From Breviolum minutum Mf 1.05b.01 (lineage: Eukaryota > Sar > Dinophyceae > Suessiales > Symbiodiniaceae): a stretch of 64,000 nt of DNA. A program made the position numbers and the translations under genes. The stretch spans positions 161,321 to 225,320 of the forward strand of contig DF239337.1 in assembly GCA_000507305.1 (NCBI GenBank), in the 5' to 3' direction. Shown here one piece after another: positions 58,606-64,000 of the stretch. Each line of letters opens with the position of its first letter. Within the stretch, counting starts at the first letter, position 1. Under the pieces are notes generated by a model. That model made no database searches and was not told the DNA's origin. It saw only the letters and a program-made list of their open reading frames with translations.

Positions 58606-61600
58606 TCATCTTGGCGCCTTTGTCTTTGTCTTTTTGTCCTCTGATTCTTCGGCTTTCACTTTTGCCGCCTTGGCAGCCTTGGCCTTTGCCTTTTTCTCGT
58701 TTTTTTCCTCTGATTCTTCGGCTTTCACTTTTGCCGCCTTGGCCTTTGGAGTTTTCGCTTCCGCTTTGGCCTTTGCCTTCGGGGTCGCCTTCGCCTTTGC
58801 TTTCCTTGGTTTGTGTGAAGGGAAATCAAACTGAAGCTTGTCACCGAGTCAACAACCAAAATTACAAGTTTCAACTGGCAACAAATCCCTATTGCATCCC
58901 GAAACCCGAAGGCTGAAATGTCAGAATTCATTGAACAAACTGATGGCGATAGAGGCCTCGAGAGTAAACTCTTATCCGGGATAAGCGTCATGCCAGTGAG
59001 ACCCTCCCTTTTTGCATTCGGAACTTTTGCAACTAGACTTGGGGGTTTCGGTGAGGCCCAACCTTCTAAAAGAAAAGGTTTTCTGATTTGTGCACGTGTG
59101 TTTGCATTCTCTATTTTCTGTCATTGTTCGATTTGCTGATCCCACAGGATCAATTTCCCCACATTTACCATGAGAAATCAAGCAAATGTAGGCAAATATA
59201 CCATACATTGATCCTATGAGGATTTTTTGCCTCCTAGTGTACCAAACTGGGTTCATGTGGTGGAAAAATACTTCACAAAGTTCAACCTTCTTTCAGCCAC
59301 GGATCGACGTAGCCGCAACCTTTGGAGTCTTCTTGGCCTTCTTCATCTCTGCCTGCATCTCAGGGGTTAAAACGCCCAACGTTCAAAATGATGTGAACTT
59401 CTACGTAATCACCCTAACCAGTGTAACCTCCTGGAATCCTCTTTCTGAAAATCATCTTAACTTCCAGTTTTAGCCACATATTATAGTTCGTACTTTGAAC
59501 CAAGGGTCCAAATCATCTCAAATTACCTGATATGGTGGCATCAGGAAGGATGTCTTGAAGCATCCAGTTTTCGCCTCTGTGTGCTGTCACAGGTCTATGG
59601 TATGTCTTGGGGTGCGAGCTTGCATCATCAAAATCTGAAATATAAACAACCGACAAATGATTGAATTCGTTTTTTTCAGGTATAGAATAAATCTGGTTGG
59701 TGGTTTCAACCCATCTGAAAAATATTAGTCAAATTGGATCCTTTCCCCAAAATGGGATGAACATAAAAAAATATTAAAAACCACCACCTAGAAATTGATC
59801 AACTGGTTGCAGGAATGAATCCACAGTCCGACTAAACGGACTTTGCGGGATTTTGTAAGTTTTTTTCCGACTCCCGGAACTCCTGTTCAATGTGGCTGGC
59901 AACATTTCGGAAGCCCCTCTAAATAACCCTTTCCCCTCCCCGTTTAAGGCTGCAAAAAAAACGCCCGAGAGATGGAAAAAATAGCACGAATATCCCAGGT
60001 TCATTTTTTTTCCTCAGGTCGAGCCTCGTTGGAATCCGTCTGCTCTGATGCAACAGCTTCATCACTCTTCTTTAGCACCTGAAAAAGGGGTGGGGGGTAA
60101 ACGGTAAACAGTTTCAACGTTGGGGGGGTTTTCAGCATCATATGGGTGTTTCCAAGAATAGTGGTACCCCAAAATGGATGGTTTATGATGGAAAACCCCT
60201 ATTAAAATGGATGATTTGGGCCATATGGTGGTATATGAAATATATATCCCAACGGAAGGCGAGAAAAAAAAAAACAGATGGTTGGGGCTGGTCAGCTTGA
60301 CTGGTTGGTGCTCCATCAAACCCCACCTTTTGGCGACCCTTTGCTGCTCATCGGAAATCAGCAGATCCCACCAGTTAAATGAGAATGGAATGGTTTGATG
60401 ACGTCAGGTTCCAACCACCTTCAGAGTTTTTAAGAGGAACGGGTGCAGTAGTATGCATGCAGTATACATAATATACAAACTTCCCCTTCAACGCTTTTTT
60501 TGTGGTGGTAAACCAACGGTTCAATTGGATCATTTCACCCAATTCACGGTGAAAAAACATAAAACATCTTTGAATCCACCACAACTATGAAGGATACCTG
60601 AAATGTGTTGAAATCAGTTGGAAACAACCTATTTCGTAGTACCTGTATCACATCTAACTCGCACAGGTCTCACCTCTGTTGTAGCTTTTGTGGCACTCTT
60701 TCGCTTCTTTGATACGGGTGGGGACCTCAGGGCTTTGCATGTTCAAAGGACTGGCCAGCAGGCAAAAAATACAATAACAACTGTAAGTTTCATACGAAAA
60801 TGATCTATAGACAAATAGTGGAGTTCACTTTATGCCTCCCTATCATGGCTAGAGATGTTAGTTTATTTAGTTTAATAGTATATAGTCTCAGCTCGGTTCA
60901 TTCGCTCCTTTCAAGCACCCAGTTGTACACAAGGCTTAAACCTATGTTTTTATGAGCTGTGGTGCTGGCTAATAACTTTCAATTGCCTGCCTTGACACAC
61001 TCATCTGTATGCATCTGTACAAAAAAGCACATGGCCAAGTGGCACTGGAAATATATATGATACAATAGTATATATAATGTCCAAATAGGATACACACTGC
61101 ACAAGGTGAACATGGAATTTGACACCAAAGCCTCGCAACAAAGCTTTTTCCTTTTGGCATCATTTTGGCTAATTGTGTTCAGGTTGAGGAAGTCATTTTT
61201 GGGCTGGCGCTATCACACAAAAACGACCACACCAAGCATTGCCATATCTAAGGTAAGTAGCTCCCACTTTTCATCCGAAGACCCCTGAGCTCTCAAACTC
61301 ATCTTCACCTTTTTGAGCCTTCACCGTTTTTGTTGCCCAACAAAAATCCCGAGGACAAATAGAAAGATCTGGCGTTTTCCTTTCCCAACCCAAATGCAAC
61401 CAATGGCACAATGTCAATACATTCTGGTCAGTTTCTTCGCCCAACTGTCCAACTTTTTTTCATGTTCAATTCTCCTCTAAAGCAATTTCTGCACCAACTA
61501 TTCTCACTACAGAGTGGTTGGTAACCAATGTTTAAGAAGCAAATCAAAAAACGATTCCACTTGCAGGGCTTCTCAAGCATAATCACTTTGGACTGGCACG

Positions 61601-64000
61601 GCGAAAAAGCATCATAAGCATGTTGTCTCATGATTTCTGCGCAAGGTATGTCACCAAAATCAAAGATCCCCGCAATAGGAGATAGACATATTGTGAATAT
61701 ATCTATATATATATATATTATATATATATGTCCTACCTAAACAAACCTTTAAAGGGTGATTTTACCTGATGTTAGGCCATTGTTTTGGTACATGTTCTGC
61801 TGTTCATCCCATCACCAACGGACCAACGATCGCCTCGGTGGTGTTTGAATCTTCAGGGCTCCTGAGGGACATCATCATGGAGGTGGATGGTTCAGATCAT
61901 GGATTCCTTTCTTTTCATGGGCGATGGGTACTGTAGGTGAACCAGCTTTGTTAATCTTCAGGGTGTAGAACCTGAAAAATGATGGTTTGGAAGATGATTA
62001 TCATTTCTAAATGGGTGATGGCTGTAGGTGAACCAGCCGTTAATCTTCCAGGGTGTAGAACCTGAAGATGATGATTTGGAAGATGGTTTTCCTTTTCCAA
62101 GGGTGTATTCTCAGTTCCGAAGTGTGTACAGGAGATGTATAAGATTGTATCACATCATCATGTATCAAGCAGGACTATAAATTCACAGTTGGATACCCAT
62201 TTGCATCTAGATATCTATACTGCGATGATAATTCACAAGACTGCATAGTTTGGGTATTATTGGAGGATTCCCCTTGTTTATTTTGTTTAACTTACTCAAT
62301 CATCTAAATACCAGAGTTAGGCAATGGTTGGCAAAAAAAACAAACAGACTTTGACAAAATAACTCCAGCTTTACCCAACGATTTAGCTCCCCAAATCCTT
62401 CTCTCATAGAAATCCGCCAAAAAATCTGACACCTCCCCCCATAAATGACTTTGACGGCTTGGTTGAAGGTTGTTTTGGGTGTTGCCTTGTTGGCCTTCAG
62501 TATGGGACGACAACTTATGACAAGAGGGAGGGATTGAAAAATTCCCGGTCTGCACTGTGCACTGGCAAGGATCTGTTTCTTCTTTGCCTTGCTTTTCTTT
62601 TTGGCCTTTTATCGGAAAAAAACATGGGCAGAAAAGGCTTTTTTGTGCTGTGAAAGTTTCACTAATAAGACCATGATTTGCATGAAACATAATAATATGA
62701 ACTATAACTAAAACATGTTGTGATGGTTCTTTTGGTCCGTTCTGATACACTTTTCACTGGCACACCGTAAACATCAACAATTTAGGTCTTGAACATTCAT
62801 GCTATTGATATCAACAACTTCCCTGAAAATGATCACAGGAGCTGGTGTCCTTAATGTTCGATGGAAGAATCCTGCACCAAATGAGATGTACTGTTAGCTA
62901 CCACGATAAAATATACCCATTGCTTGGCTAGCTGGACTGGATTTACAAACCATCAACAACAGCAATTTCATGGGAAATGAATGATGGGTAATATCGTCCT
63001 TCTGGAACCCCTCCTCTTCCTCCCACAATCTGGTTAAGTGGAAAATGGGATGTCTCCAAAATGAGTTCCCTTGCAGGGTAATTCTTGCCAAAGGTTCCAC
63101 TTCCATGATTCTCATTGTTTTTCCACATATATCCACTCCCAAGATACTTTTGAGTCAATGGATTTCTTTTTCCCCGGATAGGATATGTGATCGTTTCCTG
63201 GAGGGCCCTGCAAAATGCAATTTGGCAACCTGGAAATGCCAAAAAGAAAAGGAAAAACATATACAAACTCTCAATTTTGTCACAATTGCCACAACTCCCA
63301 ATTTTTGGGTTTCCATCTTTGATATGTCAGTATCTAAATATTTCTGGAGTTCCATCTTTGATATGTCAATATCTAAATATTTCTGGAGTTGTCCGGATTT
63401 TCCTTCCATCCTTTTCCAACCGGTTCGCACCTCTGCACCTTCAGCAGTGGTATCCTGCCTGAGTAAAAGTGAAGCTATGAACATTGAGCCAACTTACTTA
63501 ATACTGTGGTGGAAAAAAATGCATGGTATACCTATACATGAATGGTTGGCTTTATGGTGAATATAGGTGCATTATACCACAGATGGATCCGATAGGTATG
63601 TTGTAGTTTTTCCAAATTTTACTACTCCCCTAACGTGCAAACCACTTGAAGTGGCTTGTGTGAAAATGTCAGTATTCTTTCCAGCCAAAACCCCCAAAAA
63701 ATAGAAGAACGTACCATGGTGGTGATTTTTCGGTTTATCATGTCTCGGATCACACTAAAGCCCACCTCTCTAGTACTAAATCATAGCAAACATAGGGGCC
63801 TGCTTTCAACCCACAGGCCCTATATATACAAGTAGTTCCCGGGCGAGCCGGTGGCGGAAGTTTCAAAAGAAAAAAGAACTATATAGCAAAGAAAGAATTT
63901 GCCTATAGAATGTGCGCAAGATGACCGACCATTGCGATGTCCAAATTTTTTCTGAGGTTTGAACGAAGCTTTTGCCGTTGCATGGCTGTCATGTCATGCG
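58606..64000 (-). CDS. lysine-rich, probably nuclear protein; 5' end beyond the right edge
   Basis: The family is not recognised. The terminal exon (58804-58606) is firm: 65 residues of Lys/Ala/Glu with a duplicated 23-residue unit (AAKVKAEESEEK and AAKVKAEESEDK), ending TKTKAPR then TGA, resembling histone-H1-like or HMG-type basic tails. Other probable exons: 63998 to about 63925 (MQRQKLRSNLRKNLDIAMVG), about 63465-63270 (a 13-residue tandem repeat around QKYLDIDISKME), 62640-62540 (KAKKKSKAKKKQILASAQ), 62445-62345 (EVSDFLADFYERRIWGAKSL), 61632-61545 (HAYDAFSPCQSKVIMLEKPC), 61335-61285, 61205-61110, 60725-60665 (SKKRKSATKATTEV), 60375-60300 (NWWDLLISDEQQRVAKRWGL), 60065-60005, 59950-59800 (ASEMLPATLNRSSGSRKKTY), 59625-59530 (YHRPVTAHRGENWMLQDILP), 59385-59300 and 59070-58930. 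Basic linkers suggest nucleic-acid or chromatin binding. Two genes could be present. Confidence 0.55.
59141..59219. mobile_element. family E element
   Basis: CCCACAGGATCAATTTCCCC and ACCATACATTGATCCTATGA arms around ACATTTACC and GCAAATGTAGGCAAA. Confidence 0.8.
59693..59791. mobile_element. family A element beside a splice donor
   Basis: CTGGTTGGTGGTTTCAACCC and AAAACCACCACCTAG ends. On the transcribed strand it starts about 9 bp after a GA donor (exon ending FLQPV). It is the only element in an intron of roughly 165 bp. Confidence 0.8.
60143..60235. mobile_element. family F element
   Basis: GGGTGTTTCCAAGAATAGTG then GGTACCCC, with AACCCCTATTAAAATGGATG inside. It is the inverse arrangement of the F copy at 54143. 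Confidence 0.75.
60501..60584. mobile_element. family A element, diverged
   Basis: GTGGTGGTAAACC and TTGAATCCACCACAAC ends, with TCAATTGGATCATTTCACCC inside. Confidence 0.55.
61928..62115. repeat. tandemly repeated family C-like element
   Basis: GTAGGTGAACCAGC and the following TTAATCTTCCAGGGTGTAGA recur with a period of about 91 bp (units at 61934 and 62025). Each unit also has TTTGGAAGATG. A related fragment is at 9290-9390. Confidence 0.75.
62851..62959. mobile_element. family B element
   Basis: TTCGATGGAAGAATCCTGCA on one side and GGATTTACAAACCATCAACA on the other. Confidence 0.65.
63309..63389. repeat. 39-bp tandem duplication within a probable exon
   Basis: TCCATCTTTGATATGTCA(G/A) then TATCTAAATATTTCTGGAGT occurs twice. 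The unit is 13 codons, reading on the minus strand as QKYLDIDISKMEL then QKYLDTDISKMET. Confidence 0.85.
63505..63600. mobile_element. family E element
   Basis: TGGTATACCTATACATG and GGTGCATTATACCACAG arms with ATGGATCCGATAGG at the end. Confidence 0.7.

Noticed and set aside
58598-58834. Plus-strand Phe/Ala-rich frame
   Set aside because: Antisense of the lysine-rich terminal exon.
1-64000. CRISPR arrays, tRNA or rRNA genes, bacterial operons
   Set aside because: No evenly spaced direct repeats with unique spacers, no cloverleaf found, and genes are intron-rich and eukaryotic.

Overview
The window reads as nuclear DNA of a dinoflagellate, most like a core or Symbiodiniaceae-type genome. 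All coding sequence I can support lies on the minus strand, transcribed from high to low coordinate. Genes are broken into many short exons (30-540 bp) by introns that often exceed 500 bp. Introns start with GT, GC or GA and nearly always end in AG followed by an exonic G. Successive genes follow head to tail, with only about 90-140 bp between one stop codon and the next start codon at most junctions. That spacing fits tandem transcription with splice-leader trans-splicing; no splice-leader sequence is in the window itself.

Layout from right to left, in the direction of transcription. 64000-58606: lysine-rich, probably nuclear protein, truncated at the right edge. 58486-48684: long unrecognised gene with a Pro/Ala-rich stretch. 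48546-35220: serine hydroxymethyltransferase, rebuilt completely from 16 exons with consistent reading phase. 35127-33379: small unrecognised gene. 33277-20980: multi-pass membrane protein, unidentified and possibly more than one gene. 20747-16738: partly helical protein, unidentified. 16640-5816: choline-transporter-like protein (SLC44/CTL), also rebuilt completely from 16 exons. 5724-3025: very small charged coiled-coil protein. 2905 to the left edge: partial gene of unknown function. The two recognised genes are a one-carbon/glycine enzyme and a membrane transporter; I see no shared pathway.

The most striking content is non-coding. The introns carry dozens of short (about 75-115 bp) terminal-inverted-repeat elements in at least seven sequence families, called A to G here. 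Many sit within about 20 bp of a splice site. One 190-bp intron (56811-57000) is itself bounded by long inverted repeats close to its splice sites and has a second element nested inside. Three larger insertions are also present. One is a 537-bp element with a 5-bp target duplication and twelve copies of CTTTCGC, inserted in a family D element (57242-57778). One is a 432-bp element inserted in a family E element and carrying a third hairpin inside (37084-37515). One is a 691-bp inverted-repeat-bounded element that holds a roughly 121-bp satellite (54305-54995). These look like introner-type, non-autonomous DNA transposons that build and remodel introns.

Limits: exon positions are exact only where I give single coordinates for SHMT, SLC44, the 5724-3025 gene and a few others. 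Elsewhere they are approximate. Family names rest on remembered family motifs, not on searches. No plus-strand gene, tRNA, rRNA or CRISPR array was found.
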